A stretch of 53,724 nt of DNA from Lachnospiraceae bacterium (GTDB lineage: Bacteria > Bacillota > Clostridia > Lachnospirales > Lachnospiraceae). This document shows, piece after piece, positions 26,986 through 36,445 of this stretch. The stretch's first letter is position 1. Each line of letters starts with the position of its first letter. The DNA lies in the NCBI GenBank assembly GCA_028692055.1, contig JAQUYA010000008.1, positions 1-53,724 of the forward strand, in the 5' to 3' direction. Made by a program: the position numbers and the translations under genes. The notes beneath the pieces were generated by a model. That model saw only the letters and a list, made by a program, of their open reading frames with translations, was not told the DNA's origin and did no database searches.

Positions 26986-27468
26986 TTAAATCAGTTGCAT
27001 GCTCCGAAGCAGCTTTTCGTAAAATGGTACATACCTAGACAGAATATTATTTCTTGTATAAGTCATTGGTGGATAATCTGGAAATATGGTAATCATTCGG
27101 TAAAAATAGCTAAGCACCATTAGAACTATTATAATGGCAAATAGTATTTTCAATTCCTTTACCTTTTTTCCACACCAATAACGCCGGAAAACAAACCATA
27201 TTGCAAGTAGAATCCAACCAATTGCCAATGGATTTAGATTCCATGATCTCTCAACCTGACCCTGCAGCATATACATTACTGCTCTTGTCATTCCACACCC
27301 GGGACATGGAAATCCGGTTATAATCACCAACGGGCAAAATGCATGAAAACGTTCTTTCACGATCACATAATATACACCTATGCCTATCAGCAGCCATTTA
27401 TATTTTTTTAAATCTTGCAGTATTCTTGCAAAAAATGCTTTTATTTTTAACATTATCCCTGCTTTCAT
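26986..27468 (-). CDS. DUF2752 membrane protein
   Basis: 160-aa membrane protein with three hydrophobic stretches and the family signature CPLVIITGFPCPGCGMTRAV (about 45-64), then LNPLAIGWI. The four cysteines of the CPxxxxTGxxCPGCG motif suggest metal binding or redox chemistry, but no function is established. Last gene of the probable sigma-factor operon, 27 nt after the DUF3006 gene. Confidence 0.85.
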   Translation of the reverse strand: MKAGIMLKIKAFFARILQDLKKYKWLLIGIGVYYVIVKERFHAFCPLVIITGFPCPGCGMTRAVMYMLQGQVERSWNLNPLAIGWILLAIWFVFRRYWCGKKVKELKILFAIIIVLMVLSYFYRMITIFPDYPPMTYTRNNILSRYVPFYEKLLRSMQLI

Positions 27469-27495
27469 ATTAGAAATTCAACCAGACCCATTCTA

Positions 27496-27669
27496 CTATT
27501 CGATTGTATATTGCATCATTTCATATGCAAGTCTGGTTCCTTCCCCTATCGCTTCTGGAAGCAGAGCTCGTGCGACACATTTTAATTCTTCCTCTGGCTT
27601 CTCTATTTGCTGCAAATATGCATAATCTCCATCTATTCTCGCCACTGTATAACGAACCTTTTCAAACAC
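27496..27669 (-). CDS. DUF3006 family small protein
   Basis: 57 aa (MFEKVRYTVARIDGDYAYLQ...), starting at GTG 27669 with GGAGGAG about 8 nt upstream. The pattern of a short beta-rich domain beginning with 'ARIDGDYAYL' and containing 'LPEAIGEG' matches the small DUF3006 family. It lies in a gap otherwise left empty between two genes of the same strand, with spacers of 38 and 27 nt. Confidence 0.75.
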   Translation of the reverse strand: MFEKVRYTVARIDGDYAYLQQIEKPEEELKCVARALLPEAIGEGTRLAYEMMQYTIE

Positions 27670-27707
27670 TTCCTATTCTCCTCCATACGCTTCTCTAAAA
27701 TAATTCT

Positions 27708-28835
27708 TTATTCCAGTTCTATCTTCTGGGACTGGTATTCTGTATGATATTCATCCTCTACCAATTCCTTAATATTCTTATTTTTATAAGATGCAGCTAT
27801 AATTTTGCCGGAATCGATTGCCAAATCATAGGTTCCGTCTTTCTTTTTAATCAAATCTGTAAACTGTACTACTGCTTCAGCTCTACAGGAAACACCATTT
27901 GCCTGTTGTAAGGTTACATTGTATACAAGTTTCAAATCATTCTGATGTGTTACCACTTCGCCAATTTCATCTTCCTCCAGAACATTCAAATATGCGGAAA
28001 GTAAACTCGGATTCGACCACTGAAATGTCGTCTTATTGTTTACCCATATTGGCATTAAATTCGCCTCACTAAAAATCCGAAGTCCATAGTCGGTTGCATC
28101 TCCAAACAGTTTTCTCCCTGCCGTATCCAATTCCTCAATTTGCTCCTTTGATATTTCAGATACTTCCTCCAAATAGGCATCCAAACCTGTTATAGTATAT
28201 TCTTTGTTATACCCTCCTGCACCTTCTTCTATTGCATAGCCTCTGCATACTGCTTCCTCTGTATCAAAATTTGCTATTACCGTAAATACATCGCCTAGCT
28301 GATAGCTTTTGCTTTCTGTTTGCAGCTCATATGTAACGGTCTTTAGATAATCGTCCGTTGCTGTATTTTCTAATTGAATTGTTATTTCAGGAGCAATTCC
28401 TTCATAGGAAACCTTGCAATTTTGAAATAATTCTTCCAATGATACTTCTTTTGCTTCCGGTAACCCGCTTACCGTTATATGCTCCTCTTTTTCTTTTACG
28501 TACAGCTTATACTTTTTTGCCAAATCTTTATCATATTCAAAATCCAGAGTAATCTCATCTCCATTTTTCAAATACCCATTTTGACTCAGCTCATAGGTAA
28601 TCGAACGACAAAAAGACGGATAGTTTGAATCCGTCTTTAGATCAACATTTGCTGTACCGCATGTATTATATCCAGTAAAGGAAACCGTTGCGAGTTTATT
28701 TAGGTCAATTCTGGTGTACTCTGCATTCCAAATAATAATTACAACCGTTGTAATCAGCATTGTAATTGCCATCAACATAATTGTAATGCATTTCTGTTTA
28801 TTCTTTTTTCTTTTCTTGTTCTGCCTGTCAGTCAT
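27708..28835 (-). CDS. Membrane-anchored extracytoplasmic repeat protein, unknown function
   Basis: 375 aa: lysine-rich cytosolic N-terminus (KKRKKNKQK), one membrane helix (about 17-36), then an outside region. Two related segments of about 90 residues are visible, each with a 'G(D/E)xxT...D.D.a...Y' strand followed by a GL-containing turn (KNGDEITLDFEYDKDLAKKY with HITVSGLPEA; QLGDVFTVIANFDTEEAV with EYTITGLDAY). The opening VSFTGYNTCGTANVDL resembles domains in other Lachnospiraceae exported proteins, but I cannot name the family. The binding site (AAAGAAAA) is weak and the gene starts 122 nt after the anti-sigma gene. Confidence 0.75.
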   Translation of the reverse strand: MTDRQNKKRKKNKQKCITIMLMAITMLITTVVIIIWNAEYTRIDLNKLATVSFTGYNTCGTANVDLKTDSNYPSFCRSITYELSQNGYLKNGDEITLDFEYDKDLAKKYKLYVKEKEEHITVSGLPEAKEVSLEELFQNCKVSYEGIAPEITIQLENTATDDYLKTVTYELQTESKSYQLGDVFTVIANFDTEEAVCRGYAIEEGAGGYNKEYTITGLDAYLEEVSEISKEQIEELDTAGRKLFGDATDYGLRIFSEANLMPIWVNNKTTFQWSNPSLLSAYLNVLEEDEIGEVVTHQNDLKLVYNVTLQQANGVSCRAEAVVQFTDLIKKKDGTYDLAIDSGKIIAASYKNKNIKELVEDEYHTEYQSQKIELE

Positions 28836-28957
28836 GTTGTTTTTCTTTCATTTTTGCTATTGCAAACATCGTTATTTTTCCGGTAAATTTTTATAAAGCG
28901 ATTTATTCCACCTGCTATATAGAATATCATATTAAAACATTTCACTCAATAGTGTAT

Positions 28958-29473
28958 TTATTCCTCTTTATCCTGATAGTCATTCACCAGCCTAACTCCC
29001 TGAAGCTTTGCTAATTCTGCTTTCATTTCCTTATAATCTACATCATTTGCAATTCTAACGTTAAAGCAGTCTGAGTTCTTTAATGGATTTTCTTTAAATT
29101 GAGATATATCAATCTCCTGCAGATACTCCTTTTGGAAAGCCTCCCACGCTTCATCTCCACCCTCAAATGTGACCTGGACAACACCGTCCGTTTTTAAGAG
29201 TTTCTTCTGTATACTTGCCCGTTCACTTTTCTCAATTCCTTCTACAAAAAAGACCTTTAAAAATCTGGACTGGTAAAAATTTACCGCACCTACTGACAAC
29301 GATGAAAGCAGAACCATTACTACACAGACTGGTATTACGAGCTTCATTTTCCAATGCCCTGTTTTTCTTTTGCTATATACAGTTCGTCCTAGTACCTTTT
29401 CCATACTTTCCTTAGAAACTTCAATTCCCTCAAATCCTGCTTTATATAATTGTCTGTTCTTATCTTTCATCAT
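28958..29473 (-). CDS. Predicted transmembrane anti-sigma factor with FtsX-like outer domain
   Basis: 171 aa: a cytosolic N-terminus of about 44 residues, one membrane helix (about 45-65, LVIPVCVVMVLLSSLSVGAV), then an outer domain of about 100 residues. That part aligns by eye with the extracellular domain of FtsX: VFFVE...ERASIQKKLLKTDGVVQVTF, a helix, ENPLKNSDCFNVRI (FtsX has NPLPDSYTVEV), and KAELAKLQGVRLVNDY. The remaining permease helices of FtsX are missing. The gene overlaps the ECF sigma gene by 14 nt, so it is read as its regulator. GGAGGTGTGGA precedes two ATG codons. Confidence 0.72.
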   Translation of the reverse strand: MMKDKNRQLYKAGFEGIEVSKESMEKVLGRTVYSKRKTGHWKMKLVIPVCVVMVLLSSLSVGAVNFYQSRFLKVFFVEGIEKSERASIQKKLLKTDGVVQVTFEGGDEAWEAFQKEYLQEIDISQFKENPLKNSDCFNVRIANDVDYKEMKAELAKLQGVRLVNDYQDKEE

Positions 29474-29954
29474 TCCACACCTCCAATAATTGTTTCATTA
29501 AGTTCCTTCCACGCATCAATTGTGTCTGAACAGTACTTTCCTTCAACCTTAGAATTTTCGAAATTTCCTTTACAGAATAATCTTCATAGTAAAACAAATG
29601 AATTACATTTCTATATTTTTCCGGGAGCTGCTTCACAGCCTGCACTACATTTAAACATCTGGTAGATTCTGTACCATCTGTATAAGCAGCTTCCGGTCTA
29701 TTTTCTGTAATAAAAGCTACTTTTCTCTTCCAGAAAGACGACCATATATTATGGCATTCATTGACAGTTACTCTGATCAGCCACCTTTTCACATGCTCAT
29801 CTGTCTCAAATTTTCTGTTCTCATGATACAATTTTAATAATACATTTTGAAATACATCTTCTGCGTCATATTTATTCTTACAGTTACAAAACGCAATTTT
29901 ATAAATATTAGATGCATACAAATCAATGATGCGTAGATATTCCTCGTTTGTCAT
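29460..29954 (-). CDS. ECF-type RNA polymerase sigma factor
   Basis: 164 aa from the ATG at 29954 (MTNEEYLRIIDLYASNIY), chosen because AGGAG lies 7 nt upstream; the open frame extends further. Region 2 (NKYDAEDVFQNVLLKLYHEN, then VKRWLIRVTVNECHN) and region 4 (LPEKYRNVIHLFYYEDYSVK, then EISKILRLKESTVQTQLMRG) are clear, with no region 3. It leads an apparent operon with the FtsX-domain protein, the exported repeat protein, and the DUF3006 and DUF2752 genes. No clear ECF-type promoter was identified. Confidence 0.9.
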   Translation of the reverse strand: MTNEEYLRIIDLYASNIYKIAFCNCKNKYDAEDVFQNVLLKLYHENRKFETDEHVKRWLIRVTVNECHNIWSSFWKRKVAFITENRPEAAYTDGTESTRCLNVVQAVKQLPEKYRNVIHLFYYEDYSVKEISKILRLKESTVQTQLMRGRNLMKQLLEVWNDER

Positions 29955-30119
29955 TTCTGTACTCCTATCTTTTTTCTTTGGAAGGTCTTCAATATATATA
30001 CAGTTGGCTCTGTCAAAATATCTCATTTTTAAAGATTTCTTTTCTTATGTTCCTAATTCTCCATACTTCAATAAAAAAGCAACCCCTTATTTCTAATGGA
30101 TTGCAAAATGCTATAGTCC

Positions 30120-30246
30120 GCCATGCGCAACTTTGGCGCTGGCATGCGCTACTTCAAAACTGGCATGCCGTGCGCTTTAAAGCTGACATGCGCTACTTTA
30201 AATTTGGCATGCCGGCTTCAACACCGCCATGCACGACTTCGATTCC
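30120..30246. repeat. Degenerate 21-bp tandem repeats, about six units
   Basis: Six head-to-tail units of 20-23 bp, starting at 30120, 30141, 30162, 30185, 30206 and 30226, each opening with GSCATGC or a one-base variant (consensus GGCATGCGCTACTTYAAA). The block is more GC-rich than its surroundings. It sits between the sigma gene and the tuf terminator in the 29955-30375 gap. A 21-bp period keeps one plus-strand frame open, but it looks like repeat DNA, not a gene. Confidence 0.75.
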
Positions 30247-30295
30247 GCTTCGCTTCATCTCAGTCGCGGGCTTCGCCCTATATTCATAAATAATA

Positions 30296-30336
30296 AAAGA
30301 GGCTTGGTTACAAGCAAGCTTGCACCAAACCTCTTT
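30296..30336 (-). terminator. Terminator after tuf
   Basis: AAAGAGG(T/C)TTGGT stem with its complement ACCAA-CCTCTTT around a loop carrying CAAGCTTGCTTG, followed by TTTATTATT on the minus strand, 40-80 nt after the tuf stop. Confidence 0.85.
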
Positions 30337-30375
30337 CATTATTTATTCATGCATGGCTCATTGCCAACGCGTATA

Positions 30376-31569
30376 TTACTCGATAATTTTAGCAACACGT
30401 CCTGAACCAACTGTACGTCCACCTTCACGAATAGCGAAAGTTAAACCTTGATCCATAGCGATTGGGTGAATTAATTCGATAGTCATTTCGATGTTGTCAC
30501 CAGGCATACACATTTCAACGCCTGCTGGTAAGTTACAAACACCTGTTACGTCAGTTGTTCTGAAGTAAAACTGTGGTCTGTAGTTATTGAAGAAAGGAGT
30601 ATGACGTCCACCTTCATCTTTTGTTAATACGTAAACCTGTGCAGTAAATTTTGTATGGCATGTTACTGTACCTGGTTTAGCAAGTACTTGACCTCTTTCG
30701 ATTTCTTTTCTATCGATACCACGAAGTAATGCACCGATGTTATCACCAGCTTGTGCTTCGTCAAGAAGTTTACGGAACATTTCGATACCAGTTACAACAA
30801 CTTTTTTAACTTCTTCTTTGATACCAACGATTTCAACTTCATCAGATACGTGAAGAACACCAGCTTCTACTCTACCAGTAGCAACTGTTCCACGGCCTGT
30901 GATTGAGAAGATATCTTCAACTGGCATTAAGAAAGGTTTGTCTGTATCTCTCTGAGGATCTGGAATATAAGAATCAACTGCATCCATTAATTCCATAATC
31001 TTGTCTCCCCAAGGACCGTGTGGGTCTTCAAGAGCTTTCAAAGCAGAACCCTGGATAATAGGTGTATCATCGCCTGGGAATTCATACTCAGTTAATAATT
31101 CTCTGATTTCCATGTCAACTAATTCAAGAATTTCTTCATCTTCAACCATATCACATTTGTTCATGAATACTACGATGTAAGGAACACCAACCTGACGGGA
31201 AAGTAAGATATGCTCTTTTGTCTGAGCCATAACACCGTCTGTAGCAGCAACAACAAGGATAGCACCATCCATCTGAGCAGCACCAGTAATCATGTTTTTA
31301 ACGTAATCGGCATGGCCTGGGCAGTCAACGTGAGCATAGTGACGTTTGTCTGTTGAATACTCAACGTGTGATGTAGAGATAGTAATACCTCTTTCTCTTT
31401 CTTCTGGAGCTTTATCGATGTTAGCGAAATCAACTGCTGCATTTCCTTCAACTCTTTCGGAAAGTGTTTTTGTAATAGCAGCTGTTAATGTTGTTTTACC
31501 ATGATCAACGTGTCCAATGGTACCAATGTTACAATGTGGTTTGTTTCTTTCAAATTTAGATTTAGCCAT
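30376..31569 (-). CDS. tuf: Elongation factor Tu
   Basis: GTPase that carries aminoacyl-tRNA to the ribosome, 397 aa. G1 [14 protein letters not shown] (residues 18-31), G3 DCPGHADY, G4 NKCD, G5 SALKA; domains II ([13 protein letters not shown]) and III follow. Last gene of the str cluster, with an additional promoter at 31660-31688 besides read-through from fusA, and a terminator at 30296-30336. The C-terminal end [18 protein letters not shown] is normal, the usual site of kirromycin-type resistance changes being unaltered as far as can be seen. Confidence 0.99.
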   Translation of the reverse strand: MAKSKFERNKPHCNIGTIGHVDHGKTTLTAAITKTLSERVEGNAAVDFANIDKAPEERERGITISTSHVEYSTDKRHYAHVDCPGHADYVKNMITGAAQMDGAILVVAATDGVMAQTKEHILLSRQVGVPYIVVFMNKCDMVEDEEILELVDMEIRELLTEYEFPGDDTPIIQGSALKALEDPHGPWGDKIMELMDAVDSYIPDPQRDTDKPFLMPVEDIFSITGRGTVATGRVEAGVLHVSDEVEIVGIKEEVKKVVVTGIEMFRKLLDEAQAGDNIGALLRGIDRKEIERGQVLAKPGTVTCHTKFTAQVYVLTKDEGGRHTPFFNNYRPQFYFRTTDVTGVCNLPAGVEMCMPGDNIEMTIELIHPIAMDQGLTFAIREGGRTVGSGRVAKIIE

Positions 31570-31659
31570 TTTTAAGTCCTCCTATAATTTCTTTCATTTA
31601 ATTTTTAGTTTAATTTCTATATGTGAATCTATGACTCACAATCTGCTTGACTACCTTTG

Positions 31660-31688
31660 ATTATATTAAATAACCAAAGGTTTTTCAA
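31660..31688 (-). promoter_or_regulatory. Promoter of tuf
   Basis: Minus-strand TTGAAA (plus 31683-31688), 17 bp, TATAAT (plus 31660-31665), in the 143-nt gap after fusA. A CCTTTG/CAAAGG inverted repeat brackets the -10. Confidence 0.8.
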
Positions 31689-31712
31689 GCATATTTTAAA
31701 ATTAATATAAGT

Positions 31713-33830
31713 CTATTTTGCGTGTGCCGCTAAGACTTTTTCCTGTACTGACTTTGGTACTTGTTCATATTTCTCGAAGAACATAGAATAGTTACCGCGT
31801 CCCTGTGTTTTGGAACGAAGATCTGTAGAGTATCCAAACATTTCAGCCAATGGAACATAACCTTTTACAAGTTTTCCTCCACCGATGTCTTCCATACCTT
31901 CGATACGTCCACGACGTGAGTTGATATCACCGATTACATCGCCCATGTATTCTTCTGGCATTGTAACTTCAACCTTCATAATAGGCTCAAGGAGTACCAT
32001 TCCGCCTTTTGCCATAGCATCTTTGAATGCCATAGAACCGGCAATGTGGAATGCCATTTCTGATGAATCGACTTCATGGTAAGAACCATCGTATACATTT
32101 GCATGTACACCGACAACAGGGAATCCGCCAAGGATACCGGCTTTTGTAGCTTCCTCAATACCTTCACCAATTGATGGGATGTATTCTTTTGGAATTGAAC
32201 CACCAACAACTGTTGATTCGAATTTGTACAGTTCGTCACCGTTTGCATCCATAGGCTCAAATTTAACTTTACAATGTCCGTATTGTCCACGTCCACCTGA
32301 TTGTTTTGCATATTTACTATCAACATCAACTGATTTGGTCATTGCTTCTTTGTAAGCTACCTGAGGTGCACCTACATTCGCTTCTACTTTAAATTCACGA
32401 AGAAGTCTGTCTACAATGATTTCAAGGTGAAGTTCACCCATACCAGCGATAATAGTCTGACCTGTTTCCTGATCTGTATGAGCACGGAAAGTAGGATCTT
32501 CTTCTGCAAGTTTTGCTAAAGATTCGCCTAATTTTCCTTGTCCAGCTTTTGTCTTTGGCTCAATTGCCAATTCAATAACTGGTTCAGGGAATTCCATAGA
32601 CTCAAGAATAACCGGATGTTGTTCATCACAGATTGTATCACCAGTTGTAGTAAATTTAAATCCAACTGCTGCTGCGATATCTCCTGAATATACTCTGTCA
32701 AGCTCTTGTCTCTTGTTAGCATGCATCTGAAGGATACGTCCAACACGCTCTTTTTTATTCTTTGTTGCATTTAATACATAAGATCCTGCAGCCATGGAAC
32801 CGGAGTAAACACGGAAGAATGCTAATTTTCCTACGAATGGATCTGCCATAATCTTAAATGCAAGTGCCGAGAAAGGTTCTGCATCAGAAGAATGTCTTTC
32901 TATTTCATTACCATCCAAATCTGTACCTGTAATGGAAGGAATATCAACTGGTGATGGCATAAACTCTAATACTGCATCAAGAAGCTTTTGAACACCTTTA
33001 TTTCTGTAAGCGGTACCGCAGCAAACAGGAATCGCCGTACATTCGCAAGTTCCTTTTCTAAGAGCTTTCTTTAAGTCTTCTGTACTTGGTTCTTCACCTT
33101 CTAAATACTGCATCATCAAATCATCATCTAATTCACAGATTTTTTCGATTAATTCTGCACGATATAACTCTGCATCATCTTTCATATCCTCTGGGATATC
33201 TGTGATAGAAATGTCATCGCCTTTGTCATCATTGTAAATATATGCTTTCATTTCAAACAAATCAATGATTCCTTTAAAATCTTCTTCTTTACCAATTGGT
33301 AACTGAAGGCAAATTGTATTTTTACCTAATCTGTTTTTAATCTGGTCTACAGCGCCATAGAAGTTAGCACCCAAGATATCCATCTTGTTAATAAATGCCA
33401 TTCTAGGTACGTTGTAAGTATCAGCTTGACGCCAAACGTTTTCTGATTGTGGTTCAACACCACCTTTTGCACAGAAAACACCTACTGCACCGTCAAGTAC
33501 ACGTAAAGAACGTTCTACTTCTACGGTAAAGTCAACGTGACCTGGAGTATCGATAATATTAATACGATGTTCAAGAGCTCCTGCCTTAGGTTTGCAGTTC
33601 TCTTCTAATGTCCAGTGACATGTTGTAGCGGCTGATGTAATTGTGATACCTCTTTCCTGTTCCTGCTCCATCCAGTCCATGGTAGCAGTTCCTTCATGAG
33701 TATCACCGATTTTATAGTTTACACCGGTATAGTATAAGATACGCTCTGTAAGGGTAGTCTTACCTGCATCGATATGAGCCATAATACCAATATTTCTGGT
33801 TCTCTCTAGTGGGTATTCTCTTTCAGCCAA
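31713..33830 (-). CDS. fusA: Elongation factor G
   Basis: Translocase GTPase, 705 aa with five domains. G1 [15 protein letters not shown] (about 18-32), switch [16 protein letters not shown]3 DTPGHVDF, G4 NKMD; domain IV loop [13 protein letters not shown]. The start is TTG at 33830, fitted by AGGAGGAAATTACC just upstream and by the family start. Str cluster between rpsG and tuf. Confidence 0.98.
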   Translation of the reverse strand: MAEREYPLERTRNIGIMAHIDAGKTTLTERILYYTGVNYKIGDTHEGTATMDWMEQEQERGITITSAATTCHWTLEENCKPKAGALEHRINIIDTPGHVDFTVEVERSLRVLDGAVGVFCAKGGVEPQSENVWRQADTYNVPRMAFINKMDILGANFYGAVDQIKNRLGKNTICLQLPIGKEEDFKGIIDLFEMKAYIYNDDKGDDISITDIPEDMKDDAELYRAELIEKICELDDDLMMQYLEGEEPSTEDLKKALRKGTCECTAIPVCCGTAYRNKGVQKLLDAVLEFMPSPVDIPSITGTDLDGNEIERHSSDAEPFSALAFKIMADPFVGKLAFFRVYSGSMAAGSYVLNATKNKKERVGRILQMHANKRQELDRVYSGDIAAAVGFKFTTTGDTICDEQHPVILESMEFPEPVIELAIEPKTKAGQGKLGESLAKLAEEDPTFRAHTDQETGQTIIAGMGELHLEIIVDRLLREFKVEANVGAPQVAYKEAMTKSVDVDSKYAKQSGGRGQYGHCKVKFEPMDANGDELYKFESTVVGGSIPKEYIPSIGEGIEEATKAGILGGFPVVGVHANVYDGSYHEVDSSEMAFHIAGSMAFKDAMAKGGMVLLEPIMKVEVTMPEEYMGDVIGDINSRRGRIEGMEDIGGGKLVKGYVPLAEMFGYSTDLRSKTQGRGNYSMFFEKYEQVPKSVQEKVLAAHAK

Positions 33831-33845
33831 GGTAATTTCCTCCTT

Positions 33846-34316
33846 TTAGAATCTATAGTGAGCAAAAGCTTTATTAGCTTCAGCCATTTTATGCATATCT
33901 TCTTTCTTCTTAACAGATGCTCCTGTATTGTTAGCAGCGTCAAGAATTTCATTAGCTAATCTTTCTTCCATTGTTTTTTCTCCTCTTTTACGAGAATACA
34001 ATGTAATCCAACGAAGTGCTAATGCCTGACGTCTGTCAGGTCTAACTTCGATAGGTACTTGATAAGTAGCTCCACCAATACGTCTAGCTTTAACTTCAAG
34101 AACAGGCATGATATTGTTCATTGCCTCTTCGAATATGTCAAGAGCTGGTTTTTCCATTTTGGCTTCTACTTTTGCAAATGCTCCGTATACAATTTTTTGA
34201 GCTACGCCCTTTTTACCATCTAACATGATATTGTTAACAAGTTTTGTAACTACTTTGTTATTGTATAAAGGATCCGCTAATACGTCTCTTTTTTGAATAT
34301 GTCCTTTACGTGGCAC
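33846..34316 (-). CDS. rpsG: 30S ribosomal protein S7
   Basis: Head assembly initiator contacting the E site, 156 aa. [20 protein letters not shown] at the start and the basic beta hairpin [20 protein letters not shown] (about 77-96). The start is GTG at 34316 after AGGAGGG. In enteric bacteria S7 represses translation from the rpsL-rpsG gap; here that gap is 185 nt. Confidence 0.98.
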   Translation of the reverse strand: MPRKGHIQKRDVLADPLYNNKVVTKLVNNIMLDGKKGVAQKIVYGAFAKVEAKMEKPALDIFEEAMNNIMPVLEVKARRIGGATYQVPIEVRPDRRQALALRWITLYSRKRGEKTMEERLANEILDAANNTGASVKKKEDMHKMAEANKAFAHYRF

Positions 34317-34501
34317 GGTTCTTCCCTCCTTATTATATTTGGCAGTTAACTGCCGGTTAATAGATCATCGGTACTCACAATGATAAAAATGTGTTCGCGC
34401 TGTTTTTCTTTATCTACGCATCAAACAGGATGTTTCGACTACCAGAACTCCAACACTAACTTAAGTTTAACTGTGGTACATACTAAAAATAAAATTACAT
34501 T
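34317..34501 (-). promoter_or_regulatory. 185-nt rpsL-rpsG intercistronic region, possible S7 target
   Basis: No gene. A perfect 14-bp palindrome GGCAGTTAACTGCC lies about 25 nt before the rpsG start, next to its ribosome binding site. The position matches the known S7 feedback region of the str operon in other bacteria, but the structure differs and the role is an inference. Confidence 0.3.
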
Positions 34502-34924
34502 TTATTTTTTAGCATCTTTCGGTCTCTTAGCACCGTATTTAGAACGAGCTTGTCTTCTGTTAGCAACTCCAGCTGTATCAAGTGTACCTCTGATAACATG
34601 GTATCTTGTACCTGGTAAGTCTTTAACTCTACCACCTCTGATAAGAACAACACTATGTTCTTGTAAGTTGTGGCCTTCTCCTGGAATGTAAGATGTTACT
34701 TCGATTCCGTTTGAAAGACGAACTCTGGCGATTTTTCTAAGAGCTGAGTTAGGTTTTTTAGGTGTAGCTGTCTTAACAGCTGTACAAACACCTCTTTTTT
34801 GTGGTGCTGAAGAATCTGTAGATTTCTTTCTCAAAGAGTTGTATCCTTTTTGAAGAGCTGGTGCAGTAGACTTCTTAACGGATGTTTGTCTTCCTTTTCT
34901 AACTAACTGGTTAAATGTTGGCAT
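34502..34924 (-). CDS. rpsL: 30S ribosomal protein S12
   Basis: Decoding-centre protein, 140 aa. The loops [15 protein letters not shown] and [20 protein letters not shown] carry unaltered lysines at the classic streptomycin-resistance positions, so no such resistance is predicted. First gene of the str cluster, with its own promoter at 34999-35027. The L7Ae-like gene often found between rpoC and rpsL is not here; the 35125-40546 island lies in that interval instead. Confidence 0.98.
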   Translation of the reverse strand: MPTFNQLVRKGRQTSVKKSTAPALQKGYNSLRKKSTDSSAPQKRGVCTAVKTATPKKPNSALRKIARVRLSNGIEVTSYIPGEGHNLQEHSVVLIRGGRVKDLPGTRYHVIRGTLDTAGVANRRQARSKYGAKRPKDAKK

Positions 34925-34998
34925 TCTGATTCACCTCCTGTGATATAATTTGTTTGTTGTCGCGCACCAAAAAAACGTATTTTCGTGCACGCTATATT

Positions 34999-35027
34999 AG
35001 TATACTTTTGTCAATCTTGATTGTCAA
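34999..35027 (-). promoter_or_regulatory. Promoter of the str cluster
   Basis: Minus-strand TTGACA (plus 35022-35027), 17 bp, TATACT (plus 34999-35004), about 75 nt before rpsL. Confidence 0.85.
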
Positions 35028-35124
35028 TTGTTTTTTTTGTTTTTTCAACGGTTTCAGCATATTTCAGCATATTTTCCGCATTATTCTTACTTTTCGGTTC
35101 AAAGTATCTGTTTTGCAGGTTTTT

Positions 35125-36207
35125 TCACTTTATCACTTTAAAGTTTTTCCTACTTACTGGTTTCTTTTTTCCAATTAAAAAGTAGAAATAACGATTCCAT
35201 ATATAAATAATTATATACTCCATACTGGTTACCAAGACTGCTACCAACAGCCATTGTAGATAAGGTTGCAAAAAGGCAACGCGTTCACTAATCAGAGAAG
35301 CCCCCCGAATTGCAGTTATCATTACCCTGAAATCCAGATGTGTTGCCATTATAATCAATGAATTACGTCCAAGCTTTAATAAAGGTTTCCAGGTTTTTAT
35401 ATTCTTGCACAAAAGAACCACAGCCATCGTACCCGCACAGGCTCCGATATAGAAATACAAATTATTTTTAAATATAACTGCATTTAAGTCTACTCTTCCA
35501 TTGGCAAAGGCTGCTGCCCCTCCCAGCGCAAAAAGTGCTGCTGCAAGTGCAATTTCTTTTATCTGTGGGGTATCCTTCTGAGTAAGGTAATTCTTGATAT
35601 AATATCCAAATGTAATAAAAACATATGCTGTAGCACTGCGGTATAAGCATATGATAAGATATCCGGGGATCAAATAATAAATTGCGTTATAAAGTGCATA
35701 ATTTGCATCAAATATAGGGTGGGTAATGCCAACAATTGCTGCAAGTACCAGCCCAATAATAATCGTCCCCATATGATTGCAATGCTTCCTTATATATAAG
35801 AAGAAAATCTCTCCGATAAGCAAAGCCGGCAAAAACCACAGGGTCGATATTCCATAAAGTGTAAACGTAGCTATCATGGAGTAAAAAAAATCTATAAAAG
35901 TTTTACTTCCTGCATGAAGCATCAGCATAGCTGCATCCATAAGTAAATATATGACGCTAAAACTCAGATAAGGCAGCATAATGCTTTTCAGTTTCTTCTT
36001 TATTATAATAGACATTTTCTTTTCCTCTTCTCCTGTATGACGCAGAAGCATCCCGGAAATAATAAAGAAAAGAGGCATATGAAAGGAAGCAATCCAGGTA
36101 AGCAGACTTTCGCCTGCATAAGTAGAATGCCCAATTACTACCAGTATAATTCCAATTCCTTTTGCCATATCTAAATATTGTAATCGTTCTTTGTTTTGAA
36201 CTCTCAT
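35125..36207 (-). CDS. Acyltransferase 3 family membrane protein
   Basis: About 360 aa with roughly ten hydrophobic helices, of the family that transfers acyl groups to cell-surface sugars. RLQYLDMAKGIGIILVVIGH near the N-terminus holds the catalytic-type histidine; MPLFFIISGMLL follows. The start at 36207 (MRVQNKERLQYLD) is chosen over an upstream in-frame start, which would read into tandem repeats. The substrate cannot be told. It lies between the pseudopilus island and the str cluster. Confidence 0.85.
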   Translation of the reverse strand: MRVQNKERLQYLDMAKGIGIILVVIGHSTYAGESLLTWIASFHMPLFFIISGMLLRHTGEEEKKMSIIIKKKLKSIMLPYLSFSVIYLLMDAAMLMLHAGSKTFIDFFYSMIATFTLYGISTLWFLPALLIGEIFFLYIRKHCNHMGTIIIGLVLAAIVGITHPIFDANYALYNAIYYLIPGYLIICLYRSATAYVFITFGYYIKNYLTQKDTPQIKEIALAAALFALGGAAAFANGRVDLNAVIFKNNLYFYIGACAGTMAVVLLCKNIKTWKPLLKLGRNSLIIMATHLDFRVMITAIRGASLISERVAFLQPYLQWLLVAVLVTSMEYIIIYIWNRYFYFLIGKKKPVSRKNFKVIK

Positions 36208-36231
36208 ATCTATTCTTCTTTCTCGAATTCT

Positions 36232-36445
36232 GTCATTCGCCGTTCGCCAAAGGTGAGCAAGCTCCCCATGGCTTACCAACGCTCATCAGATTACAAGCAA
36301 GCTTGTAATCGTCATTCGCCGTTCGCCAAAGGTGAGCAAGCTCCCCATGGCTTACCGACGCTCATCAGATTACAAGCAAGCTTGTAATCGTCATTCGCCG
36401 TTCGCCAAAGGTGAGCAAGCTCCCCATGGCTCACTAACGCTCATT
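36232..36445. repeat. 79-bp tandem repeat, 2.7 copies
   Basis: Units begin at 36232, 36311 and 36390 (third one partial). Only a few bases differ between copies. Each full unit holds a near-perfect hairpin GATTACAAGC-AA-GCTTGTAATC and a weaker GGTGAGC/GCTTACC stem. The block lies upstream of the acyltransferase gene and runs through two plus-strand open frames that are artefacts. The sequence ACAAGCAAGCTTG is shared with the tuf terminator loop. Confidence 0.9.

Noticed and set aside
29948-30289. Plus-strand 113-aa frame covering the 21-bp repeats
   Set aside because: The 7-residue periodicity comes from the repeat; the start overlaps the sigma gene on the other strand, and no ribosome binding site is present.
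34502-34924. Streptomycin-resistance changes in rpsL
   Set aside because: Both key lysine loops are unaltered.
36232-36445. CRISPR array
   Set aside because: Repeats are contiguous with no unique spacers, and no cas genes are nearby.
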